This document shows, in pieces, positions 23,613 to 33,343 of a DNA stretch of 64,000 bases (its first letter is position 1; each line of letters begins with the position of its first letter). Origin of the DNA: Diospyros lotus (taxonomy: Eukaryota; Streptophyta; Magnoliopsida; Ericales; Ebenaceae). The stretch is from the NCBI RefSeq assembly GCF_014633365.1, contig NC_068346.1, positions 19,117,030 to 19,181,029 on the forward strand, written 5' to 3'. A program made the translations under genes and the position numbers. The notes below the pieces were generated by a model, which saw only the letters and a program-made list of their open reading frames with translations, did no database searches and was not told where the DNA came from.

Positions 23613-24576
23613 TTATTCTTCCTCATGGCACTTTGACTTTCTTTCTTCAACCATATTGGGGCCCACCTTTGATCAGGTGTCCACTTGATTTTCCTTGGTA
23701 CATCAATTGTCATATGCATTATAATAGTCAGCTTTCAGCCTATATCTATGGTTTGCAAAAGCCCTTCCCATCTTTCTAAAGATCCAATTTTTTCTTACTT
23801 CGTTTTCTTCAAATTCAAATTTCTCCTACACAAGTTAAAAGAAAAAGTTGTTTGAACGTTATAAGTCATGAAGAACGATTTAATACAATATCATATAAGT
23901 ATAATATAGAATAATTACTAATCTTACCAGTACATAAGAATACATTTTATTCTTATTATCTTGTGGAACATCTTCCCAATGCTTGCAAGAAATTGGTGCA
24001 TCTTCATATACTTTAACAATCTTGCCAATATGACTTGCAAACACATTAGCATTTGATCTAATGGCTTGACCATAATTATTGAATTCCAATGGCAATTTTT
24101 GACTAGGAGCCAAAGATGTTAGTATTTTATTCTTTGTTTTGCCTCGACCTCTTTTTCTTGCATTAGATGATGATGATCCTATACAATAAATATATGATAA
24201 ATAAAAAATAATTATTATTTTATCATTTTAAAGATGAGAAAACTGAACTATTAAAACATAGCTAATTATTTCTTACTAGCGCAACTTTGTCTTGTAGATG
24301 GATCAAAATTAGGTGGTGTGACGAGAGTTTGTTCGTTGGTTTCAGCTATACCCTCCATTGGCTACAACATAGACTTATATATAGAAAGTGACTAAAGAAA
24401 AAAGAAACACTGAAATACATTAAGCTTTAGAAAAATAGAGGGAAAAAAAAAAGAAACATATCAAAACTAAGCAAGTAAGACATATACAATCAATCATCAT
24501 CACTTAAAACTGGTTTTTGTTTCCTTCTTCCTCTAGTCTTTTTCTTTCCCTTAATTGAAGGATACATTCTTTTCCT

Positions 24577-25238
24577 TCATTGTCTTGATGTCCCTTCTTT
24601 AAATGCAATCTCTATCGGAATGTCATTTCTATGGCATGAAAACTCACAGTCATTTAGATTCGCATTGTGGGTTGAACATTGGCTAATGTTTGACAAATCA
24701 TTTTGTTGAAATGGTTCATCACTAGTGGCTTCATAGGCATCTATATCATAAAAGTCTCGAGGTTGTGATTGTTGAACAACATACGAATTAGTTTCCCCTA
24801 TTTCCCTTACATAAAACACCTGTTCAGCTTGGCAAGCAAGTATAAATGGTTCATAGTCTGCAATGATCTATCAAAATTTAAGGAAGTGAACCCATAATTA
24901 TTTGTCTTGATTCCTTTTCCTTTATTGCATACATCTCTCTAATCACACTTGAATAGTACTACTCGTAAACCATCAAGATATTACAATTCGATAATATTCA
25001 TTAACACGCCATAGTAATCCACATTACCAAGGGTTGGGTTACCATCTCTTGCAGTTGCAAAACTATTAGTTTCCCTTCTCACGAAAACTCCACTATTTTG
25101 AGCTTCCAATTCTTTCTCTCGATCTCGGGTGTGGAACCGAACAATGTAGCCTTTGTATGACAATGCACTATGATTTGGCCCCTGAGCAAATGATAACAAA
25201 TGATTGGTGACTTTGCCATTTTCTGAATTATCCATCAC
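24577..25238 (-). pseudogene. DUF4216 domain fragment of a CACTA TNPD-like protein
   Basis: The minus-strand frame 25238-24981 has YKGYIVRFHTRDREKE, QNSGVFVRRET and VDYYGVLMNIIEL, the DUF4216 pattern found at the C-terminal end of plant CACTA TNPD-type transposases. VVLFKCD follows near 24965, then a stop and a frameshift, then EPFILACQAEQVFYVREIG in another frame (24577-24850). No Transposase_21 catalytic domain lies upstream. This is a decayed tail of the second CACTA protein, just before the TNPA-like gene, as expected for the family. Confidence 0.78.
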
Positions 25239-26428
25239 ACTAATTAAAAATAAATATTAATAAAAAAATTAATATTCCTATTCAAAAAACTAATAAAGGA
25301 AACTACAACAAATGTAAGGTATAAGTTTAACGTAAAATTTATAAAAGTTGTTAAACATCCATAAGACAATCTAAACATAATAGACAAATAAACACATAAA
25401 TTAGGGTGATCTCCCACCACCTGAAGGGAATGATAAAATCCCCATCACTCACGAAGTATGTACATATACAATGTTAATGTACACACATATATATATATAT
25501 TCACTAATATTCCATACCTAAATTAGGGTGCCTAAGTGACAAAACATGTGCCACCACTAAACGTCCAAATTTAGATAGAAAAAGATTAAAAAAGGACAGA
25601 CTTGAACTTGGTTTTGCACCAGTCAGGAGATGTCACAATAGTGACATCTGTATTTTGTATAAAATGCCATTACATTTTATTTACAGAAAATAAAATGGGA
25701 ATCTTTTTCCATAAACTATGCATTGCATTAATGTTGACTCTTGCTGAAAAGTTACTCTTTCACACTTCGAAACACTTATCAAAGTGAGACCATAGATCTA
25801 TTAAGGAAGTAGTACTTCTATTCTATTACTGCAAATAATGGAGGCATCACTTGCATTCTAATTTTGTCATTAATTTATGACTTTAATGACAGAATATAGA
25901 TGATTCTTTTCTAGTGTTCCTTATTATTGGTAAAAACTATTGATTCATACACTATTAGATAGAGTTCAAAACCAAGTGGGCCAACAGTCTGCTAGATGGT
26001 TTATGATGAAAGGACATTACAACCATAAATGAATGGAGAATTCTACATTGCAAAGTGAGTAATGTAGGCAGATTTGGAGCACGATTTAGAATGTAAAGGA
26101 CCTCCAATCAGCTTGCATCTCATGATTTAGAATGTTCTGTTAACACTTAATTTTGGTTAAAGACTACTTATGTTAGATAAAAAAAACCACATGTTATAGT
26201 TTTAGAAGTGATCACATAAGCACAACCAACCACAATCAGTTAATATAGTTTTGAAAGTATATGTGGGCTTATGTCCAAACTTTATCACTGTTACTGAAAT
26301 ACAACCCTTACCACAAGAAATCACTCTAAGAGAGGAAATAAACCTAGTGGAATGTTGTGATGGTGGATTGTGCCAGCCATTAGTGGAAGTATGTGCCAGG
26401 GAAGACAAAAGTCATGAGAAGACACTAC
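25239..26428. other. CACTA interior without recognisable gene
   Basis: No protein domain is seen on either strand. There is a short (TA)n tract near 25485-25500. 'ctattctattactgcaaa' occurs near 25815 and again near 26850, in both cases within a similar short context, so a small direct repeat brackets the region with the captured exon. Part of this stretch may be intron or 3' sequence captured with that exon. Confidence 0.4.
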
Positions 26429-26557
26429 CTTTCACTATTTGTTCATAAGCAGTCTGGTCATGCATCATTAGTGCTGCAACCTCTCCATTAAGCGGATCAG
26501 TTGGGTTGGGATACAGAAGAAGTTGTGGAAGAAAGACTTTAAATACATTCACTAGAT
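26429..26557 (-). pseudogene. Captured exon of a UBC4/5/6-type ubiquitin-conjugating enzyme (E2)
   Basis: The 129-bp minus-strand exon is bounded by a pyrimidine-rich acceptor (..tttttttctcccctag) and a GT donor (aaag|gtagtg). It encodes [31 protein letters not shown] and DQTAYEQ, the C-terminal helices of plant class UBC4/5/6 E2 enzymes (human UBE2H-like). The position and phase of the splice sites (D|LVNVF and VK|E) fit that family from memory. Substitutions at otherwise constant sites (E to K after VF, RDR to HDQ, R to I after YEQ) suggest relaxed constraint. The catalytic-cysteine exon and the remaining exons are not seen. It lies inside the CACTA, in the same orientation as the CACTA genes, so I read it as a transduplicated host fragment. 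Confidence 0.8.
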
Positions 26558-28214
26558 CTAGGGGAGAAAAAAATCAAGCAAATTCAATACATAGTTAACT
26601 ATTGGATACAACAACAAATTCACAACAAAAGAAAGAAAGAATTTGTAGGTGAAGCACACATACCATCAATTCTTATTTGTAGCTCTACAAAAAACCAAAT
26701 CTGAATTATAATCTGAATGATGTAACCTTCCTCTGAATCATTCAGGGAGATGATCTTTTGCTTAATTAATTATAATTTTTGTTTTCAATGTGGTCCAAAT
26801 ATACTCTGTTTGCAACTTTTTTGGTTTTGTTAACTTTTTTGGTCCAAATATTCTATTACTGCAAAATAAGGACAAACTTCAACTTCTATTCTATTCTGAC
26901 GGGGCCTAACTGGGGGCAACTCTCTCGTTAATTGATCAAATGAAATAATATACAACTACCGACCCCTTATAAAAATAGATTTATATAAACCTCTTATAAA
27001 GCAGTAAGAATTTCACATACCTCGCATTGGTCCACAGATTTCCAGCAATGTTTATCAATTATTTACAAGCTATTTACCACCCCTTGTAGGTCGAGATAAC
27101 TTTCTCCTAATTGCAAAATAACAGTATTAGAGAGCAAGAAAATAATGCTAAATTAGATGAAGAGGTGTTTTTCGTTAATAAAAAAGAAAATAAAATAGAT
27201 GCTAAAACCTAAAGCAAATTTGTTCAAATCAACCATCAGAAGAAAAAGAAAAATTGAATAAAATCCTCACGACCTTGTACATCTCCAAGCCAAAACCTAA
27301 AGCAAAATTTGTTCTCTAAGTACCAAAACAAATTATGTTCTCTACTATAATAAAACTAGAGATAGACCTGTTAGAGTTGGAGGCTGCAATGGAGATTGAG
27401 GCACCAAGGAGGGTGCGACAGAGCCGAAGCCAGAGATAGAGACGGAAGCAAGATGCTACGGCGAAGGAGACGGAGAAGAGATGAAGAAGGAGCTGAAGCC
27501 GGAGAAGGAGATGCTACGGCATTCAGACGACGGAGGCGATGGGGTGGGGGCGGGAGAGATGAGGGAGATGAAGGCAAGATGAGAGAGGGAGATGGAGGGA
27601 AATGAATATGGAGGCGGGAGAGATGAGGGAGGGAGATGAAGGGGTAGAAAAAAATATATTTTGCTTATTGTAAATTTTTTATAAATAATTTTAAAAATTT
27701 AAAGTTATTTTTAAATTTTATTTTTTAACTTTTGTTTATATTTTGAAAGAAAAAAATAAACAAAATATCTTTTTCTGTTTTTGAAAATTTTAGATATTTT
27801 TTAAACTTTTGTTTATATTTTAAAGGAAAAGAAAAATAAATAAAATACCTTTTTCTTTTTTTGTAAATTTTTTAGTAGTAAAAAATATACTTTTTAAAAA
27901 TATTGAAAGAAGAATGAAATAAAAGTATATTGAAATAAAAAGATACTTTGTTTTAAATTATTACTTATATTTTATATTTTAAGAATATAAAAATATACTT
28001 TTTTAGAATAAGTATATTATTAATAATTAATTATAAAAATATATTAAAATAAAAAATATACTTCTTAAGAATATTAAAAGAAGAATGAGTTCTATTATGA
28101 AATAAAAACATATTAAAATATAATTTTTAATAATTTTTTTAATTAATTATTTATTATATTTTATATTTTAGGTGATATTTTATATTAAAATATTATTATA
28201 ATTTTTTTTTATTA
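26558..28214. other. CACTA interior: captured intron-like, purine-rich and AT-rich DNA
   Basis: 26558-27360 is AT-rich with no gene; some may be intron of the captured E2 gene. 27380-27640 is a GA-rich stretch (ggagatgagggag-type repeats) whose open frames on both strands (27371-27577, 27396-27605) are compositional artefacts; in minus orientation it would form the leader of the CACTA transcript. 27641-28214 is more than 80% A+T by eye with no features. Confidence 0.4.
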
Positions 28215-29196
28215 ATAATTCACTTTTAGTGACAATCAAAGTTAGTCATCATAAATAAGTATACCTTTAGTGGCCGCCACATTTGGCCGTCACAAATAGT
28301 CATCTTTTAGTGCCGCCAACGTCGGCCCTCACAAATAAGAGTCAAACAACTCCCCCAAGTTTTTATACTTTTAGTGACTGCCAACGATGGCCCTTACCAA
28401 TAATGCACTTTTAGTGGCCGCCAATGGTGGCTATCACAAACAAGTTTGTTTGATCACACCCCACACTTTTAGTGGCTGCTAGGGGTGGCATTAACAAATA
28501 CTCCACATTTAGTGGCCGCCACTTGTAGCCATCACTAATAATGCGCCTTTTGTGGCCGCCTAGGCCGACTGTCACAAATAAGCATAAGCATATCGGGGTA
28601 TCAAAGTGGCTGCCAAGCAGTATAAATAGTTCACCTTTAGTGGCTACCACTCATGGCCATCACTAATAATGCTCTTTCTATGGCCGCCTAAGCTGACCGT
28701 CACTAATAATGCGCTTTTGGTGGCCGCCTACGTCGGCTATCACAAATAAACATTTTGGTACCCAACCGACCACCATGTTACAAATACTCTATCTTTAGTG
28801 GCCCTCATCCATAGCCGTCACTAATAATGTACTTTTGGTGGCCACCCATGCCGACCCTCAGAAATAAGCTTACTTTTAGTGGCTGCCACTCGTGGCCATC
28901 ACTAATAATGCTCTTTCTATGGCCGCCTAGTCCAGCTGTCACTAATAATGCATTTTTTTTTTACCGTCTAGGCCGACCGTCACTAATAATGCTCTTTTTG
29001 TGGCCGTCTACACTGGCTGTCTCAAATAAGCATGTTGGTACACAAGTGACCACCATGTTACAAATACTCTATCTTTAGTGGCCGCCACCCATGGTCGCCT
29101 CTACTAAACATGCCTTTTTAGTGACAAACAGTTTTTGGCCGCCACTAATAGTTGTATTTGTGACAAATATCCTTTGGCTGCCACTAAAACCTACTT
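28215..29196. repeat. CACTA subterminal repeat array (right)
   Basis: About 25 units of the type 'tttagtggccgccactcatg' / 'ggccgtcactaataatgc' repeat over ~980 bp, with an overlying higher-order pattern (several near-identical 70-110-bp blocks, for example near 28550, 28670 and 28910). The array is longer than the left one. Open frames here (28411-28650, 28827-29285) are shadows. Confidence 0.88.
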
Positions 29197-29207
29197 TTCT
29201 TGTAGTG
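29197..29207 (-). repeat. CACTA right terminal inverted repeat
   Basis: TTCTTGTAGTG, followed by TGT (29208-29210), the right target duplication. Confidence 0.92.
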
Positions 29208-29210
29208 TGT

Positions 29211-29987
29211 ACTGTCCTAGGGGCATCAAGTTTCTCAATTATTTCTCAACTCCTTAAGACAATCACTCCTATGTCTTGCTCCTGACTTTCACTTGTGATG
29301 ATGGGTTTTATTAATGGGATTTGGAGTGAGTTGGGATGGACAGGCTTTGGCATGCTCAAAGTTTGCATTAGCTGTGTCAATTGGTTCCTAATGTCCTCTA
29401 TAACTCTAATGGTTTGTACTTGACATTTGGACATTTGTGTAAAAATTTCCATTTGGTCTTGTGTGAATAAATTGAAGGTATCTTCTAAAGAACTCCCCTG
29501 AGGGGGTTGATATGAGTCGAATGTAGACCCTTCATTCGTTTGAAATGATTGAGGCTGGGAAAGGAAAGGCTCATGTGGTTGGACTACAAAATCATTCTCC
29601 CACGAGAAATTTGGATGAAAGTGCGAATTAGGGTGATATGCATCAAAGTCCGAGTAGTAGTTTCCCTCATGGTTCTGGTAATACATTCCCTCATAGTTGT
29701 GTGTGTGTGTGTGTGTTACTGGATTGATCATACAATACCTTCTTAAAAGCAGGTATTTTAGGGCAGTCATCCGTCAAATGAGCTGAAGTCTCACACACAG
29801 CACACCAAACCTCAATTTCATGGTAAGTGGGTAACAAGTGGATAATGTCTGGTTGCAAATCAAAAGTGGTTTGCCTAGGAGGGTATATATAATCCCTAAG
29901 AGGTTTAGACAAATCGGGTTTAAAAGGATCATTTTCATCATAATAAGTATCTTGTGCAGATAGATTGTAGTAGTATTGAGACCTCAA
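29211..29987 (-). pseudogene. Ty3/Gypsy (Athila/Tat-like) gag fragment
   Basis: Two overlapping minus-strand frames (29987-29691 and 29770-29246) form one gag region. The first has a zinc-knuckle-like CX2CX4HX4C (CAVCETSAHLTDDC) followed by PKIPAFKKVLYDQ; the second has HPNFSWENDF and a glutamine-rich helix, features of Athila/Tat-type gag proteins. They are out of frame across a (GT)n tract at 29698-29716, so microsatellite slippage is the likely cause. The region continues on the far side of the CACTA insertion at 21051-20620. No pol domains are found. Confidence 0.62.
29698..29716. repeat. (GT)n microsatellite in gag
   Basis: About nine GT repeats, translated as alternating His-Thr on the minus strand in both overlapping gag frames. 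Confidence 0.9.
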
Positions 29988-30002
29988 CTGAACACCTCAA
30001 CT

Positions 30003-30195
30003 GAACGGAGTTTCAAAACGGAAGAATCAAACTCTATTAGATATGGTATGAAGCATGTTGAGTTATTTTAACTTACCAATGTTCCTGTGGGGTCACGCTA
30101 TTTTTACTACAATATATGTCCTAAACAAAGTTCCATCCAAGTCAGTTCCTACAACACCACATGAGATATGGTTTGGTAGGAAACCAAGTCTTAAG
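30003..30195 (+). pseudogene. Copia-2 integrase C-terminal part (before the insertion)
   Basis: The frame reads LLDMV, stop, SMLSYFNLP, FLWGH, NKVPSKSV and PHEIWFGRKPSLK, the conserved end of Copia integrase. It is cut after 'agtcttaag' by the solo LTR that starts at 30196 and continues at 35010 with KHVKIWGCTTFVKKL. The segment upstream of 30003 is a different element, so the N-terminal part of Copia-2 is lost. Confidence 0.85.
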
Positions 30196-30359
30196 TGTAA
30201 TACCCGAGAAATTCTAAATGACTTAAAGGTAATTTATCTTGGGGCAAAAATGAAATTTAAGGATAAATTGAGGATATAACGGTAATTTATTACCGTATGG
30301 ATGACCGAATCGACTGCCGGGAGTGTCTTGGAGCTGAGATGCCAAAGAAAAATGATGTG

Positions 30360-32611
30360 TGTAATACCCCAAAATTTAATGTAAAGGTTGAATGTTGTAA
30401 TAAAGTGTTTATGAAAGTTTAGGGCTTAAGTGTAAATGGTTTAGGACCCAAAAACAAATATTATAACTTGTAAAAAAGATAGCTTGTCTCCAACGAATGG
30501 GAATATTAGCAATGATGAATCCTTATCCTAGAAACCATGTGTTGGAGAGATAGGATTGGTTGAGAATTTTCCTAAAGTCTTAAAGTCTTATGGTTGTAAT
30601 GATTAATCTTACACCAAAAGTCTTGGAATGGCTTAAATTGGAAGACTTAATTTGGAAGACTTGTATTGGTTTGCAAAAGAAGAGGATAATGGAGCTTATC
30701 CTAAAGCCACGTGAGAGAGTATTTGGAGGTTTAAGATTGGAAGAAATGAGAAGCTTGAATGGCAAGATAAAAATATTCAAAGGATGTAATGATTGATTTT
30801 TATCCTAAAAGTCTAAACTTGGAGGATTGGATTTGCTTGCAAGGAAGAATATGATAAGGCTTATCTTAAAGGTATATTTGGAGGCCTAGGATTGGAAGAT
30901 GTGGAAGCTTGCATTAGAAGATAGGAAAATTTCAAAGTGTAATTATTACTAGGGTGGAAAATAAGTAACTTGGAGGCCAAGTGAGGATTTGCGAATTTAA
31001 AGGCTATATAAAGGGAAGGAATTAAGGCCACGAGAAGCGAAGGAGAAAGGAAAGAAAGAAAGTGCAAGGAAAAAACAAAGAAAAAGCAGAGAAGAAAGGA
31101 TAGGGAGATCTGATCGGAAAACTGCCAAAACAGAAAGGAAACAGAAAAGGTAAGCTAATTCTCTTTTCGTAGGGTCATAGAGCATGAAAATAGGAATCCG
31201 TAGGTTCAAACGGAGAGCGAATCGGATAAAAAATGAGCAAGATATAGCCGTTTTAATTTTGGGTTGCAAAATAAAGAAGGGGGCAGCGCGTGGCCAACTT
31301 TCCGGGGGCGCGTGAGGGCGCATCCGGTCTCCGTTTGGCCTAAAATTTTCACCGTTGTTCTCCTAATTTCATTATCTACAATCCCCATGTAGAAATATTT
31401 AAGGTTTGGTTCATCAAAATGCATGATTTTTGTAGAATAGCCCCTAGTGCTCGAAATCGGGCTGTAAACAGAGCTATCGAAGGGAAACAATCAAGGTGAG
31501 TGATTCTTGTGCATGCTTCCTCTTGATCATTCTTGGTTTCATTTTTGAGTGGTTCTTATGCATGATCCTTGATTCCTATTGATCACTCTCGATTTTCACT
31601 TGTGGATGGGTTGTTGCTTACATCTTATGTTCCCTTTGTTTCGAGCATATTCTTTCTACTTTGTTGTATCGAGTTTGACCATAACATCTTTCATGCGTGG
31701 CTTGTAGTTATATTCCTTTTGCTTTGTCATACATCTTGTCATTTGGTGGCTGCAGTTAGTTTGTGGTTTATCGTGTGTGAACTACCACAGGGGCCTGTGT
31801 AAGGGGGATGACTACGTGGGCCTGTGTAAGAGGGCTACCTCGAGCTTGTGTAAGGGGGCCAAGGGGGTTTATACATGGCAAGTAAGGAGGATATCTCGTG
31901 CCTGTGTAAGGGGGCTGAGAGGTTACATCTCATATTTTATTGCTTTTGAGCAAATCTTGCTTATTTTATATGCATCTCGGTATTTGTATTTGTGGCTAGT
32001 TGTTGGGACATCACAGGGGATCTCGTGCTCTTGAGGTCAGCCTAGACCTCATGCTCTTGTGGTGAGCCGTGATCTTTGGAGACTTCGTTCTTATTTCTGC
32101 ATGTCTCCTGGCAAAGCTGCATATTACTCTTGCATGCGCTGTTTCTTTCTTTCTTACCACTCACTTAGATGTTATTATCTAACTTGGGTGTTTCATACCC
32201 CTGGGACATTCATCGTCCCAGTTTTGTCAGAAGTATCAAGTGTTTCAGGTTGCAAGATCAAAGCACGAGCAAGGATTGAGAGGTGGTGCTTTGCTGATTT
32301 AGAGTTGGATTTATCCGTGTACCCGTGTAATCCCAATGTTGTAATTTAAATAGCAGTTAAGATACTTAATGATGTATGGTGTTTTACAACTGTATCACAA
32401 AATTTATGTAGTTGTAAAGCTGCTATAACTTTCTGATATGTGGGTGCGTGACGGACTTTTATTTAAACTTGAGGAAATCCTAGCTATTTAGCATACTCAG
32501 GTTCGATCCGTGCTTCCGTTGATAAAGGATTTCCAATAACGCCTGAGGTCATTATTAGCATATAATGAAAATCTTATTGCTTCATTGTGTAATTGAAAGT
32601 GGGGTGTTACA
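30360..32611 (+). mobile_element. Inner solo LTR
   Basis: The 2252-bp insertion begins TGTAATACCCC and ends GGGGTGTTACA, with flanks ATGTG (30355-30359) and ATGTT (32612-32616) matching at four of five bases. It interrupts the outer LTR exactly where the family B copy at 3887 is continuous. TATA at 31005-31012 gives plus orientation. 31790-31930 has four imperfect copies of a 'gcctgtgtaagggggc' phrase. No gene is present. Confidence 0.82.
31005..31012 (+). promoter_or_regulatory. TATA box of the inner solo LTR
   Basis: TATATAAA, 645 bp into the LTR, the same distance as in the solo LTR at 7638. Confidence 0.45.
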
Positions 32612-33333
32612 ATGTTGCATTAACAAACACCCCGAGATAGGATTTATGGTGCAGAAAGAAATCGGATTGGGAACAGTTTTCGGTACAGTAAATTAGCAAC
32701 TGCCAATTAGGCTTCAATATCGAATTGTTATAGATGACTTCTTGGAAGTCAATGAAAACTTGAGGAGACTTCGATTTTTCATAAGGAACAACCCTTCAAA
32801 GGTTTTAAGAAGAAATGAGAGGGTTTGAGGCCAAAACGAATATTCAAGCTTAAGTGCAATTTTCAAAAATTGCTAGAGGGAGTCCGAAACGATATTTTTT
32901 CGGAATCCTCAAGGGTCAAATGAATGTTTTAGGACTTGAGGGACTCGATGGCAATATTGGAAAGTTCAGGGGTTAAGTGAAATGGGCTAAAGTGATAATA
33001 GCCAAAACTTAGAGGGGCCAAAGTGCAAAAACGCAAAAATGGCAACATGGGCAAATCTGACCAGCACATGGCCAGTCGGTCATGTCTGATTTTGGCCACA
33101 GGGATGGCACGAGGGAAGGCCAGGGAGCATCTTTTGTAAAAGCTTGGGTCGACATCAGCCCATGGGTTGTAAAAAAAAAGTAAGAAAATTGATCAAAAAT
33201 TTGGTCAGGTTATTGCGAGCCTGCAACTCGATTTTGTGATCGGATAAAGGTGCCTCGAGGTCAATCTAGGGTAGGTAAATGCTCCTAAGACAATGGGTTG
33301 GCCAAGCAAGAGCTTTTGGAAGCTCGATTTCTC

Positions 33334-33343
33334 CTATAAATAG
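33334..33343 (+). promoter_or_regulatory. TATA box of the outer solo LTR
   Basis: CTATAAATAG, identical to the box at 4539-4548 in the same LTR family. Confidence 0.5.

Larger units (their letters stand above)
22798..23705 (-). mobile_element. Solo LTR (908 bp) inside the TNPA-like gene
   Basis: The insertion runs TG..CA and is flanked by perfect ATTGT duplications (22793-22797 and 23706-23710). Removing it and one duplication restores the exon 3 reading frame without a gap, which confirms the boundaries. It is unlike the other solo LTRs here. On the minus strand it has TATAAATAC at 23208-23216 and a downstream phrase 'cttaagcatcggagggtttg' of the kind seen in R-U5 of many eudicot LTRs. Its U3 is full of CCACTCGG/CCGAGTGG inverted repeats. 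Confidence 0.92.
21999..24358 (-). pseudogene. TNPA-like CACTA protein (Transposase_24 family), six exons, broken
   Basis: GT-AG introns can be placed so that six exons stay in frame: 24358-24277, 24178-23928, 23825-22700 (split by the solo LTR), 22616-22524, 22440-22339 and 22244-21999, about 328 residues. Family hallmarks (Ptta/En/Spm plant transposase, PF03004) appear in order: LEFNNYGQAIRSNAN and the W of CKHWEDVP in exon 2; WIFRKMG..HRYRLKADYYNAY in exon 3; QWRQFVTWLSSHEFQ after the LTR; NKFNRS and GTRSFARVR in exon 4; FKVTHKKKDGSM in exon 5; MGKERHGRVRGYGFGLTPSS plus a short coiled coil in exon 6. Damage: the solo LTR in exon 3 and an in-frame TAA at 22578-22580. The closing TAG at 21999 may also be secondary, since coiled-coil-like sequence continues in frame to a TAG at 21915. 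The normal role is binding of the subterminal repeats. Confidence 0.82.
21055..29207 (-). mobile_element. CACTA (En/Spm) transposon with internal damage and a captured exon
   Basis: The 8153-bp element is bounded by CACTACAAGAA and its reverse complement TTCTTGTAGTG, with TGT duplications. Long subterminal repeat arrays built on 'tagtggcggcca'-type units lie at both ends. Genes read on the minus strand: a broken DUF4216 fragment (24577-25238), then a TNPA-like gene (21999-24358). The TNPD/Transposase_21 catalytic core that normally precedes DUF4216 is not visible, so the element is non-autonomous. Upstream of these genes lies an exon of a host ubiquitin-conjugating enzyme (26429-26557). A solo LTR sits at 22798-23705. 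The element interrupts an older gag remnant. Confidence 0.92.

Noticed and set aside
26202..26448. Open frames on both strands next to the captured E2 exon
   Set aside because: They read through the exon's donor site into intron-like DNA and show no domain; only the exon itself is supported.
27371..27605. Arg-rich and Ser/Leu-rich frames on opposite strands
   Set aside because: Both derive from the same GA-rich stretch of the CACTA leader; no independent evidence.
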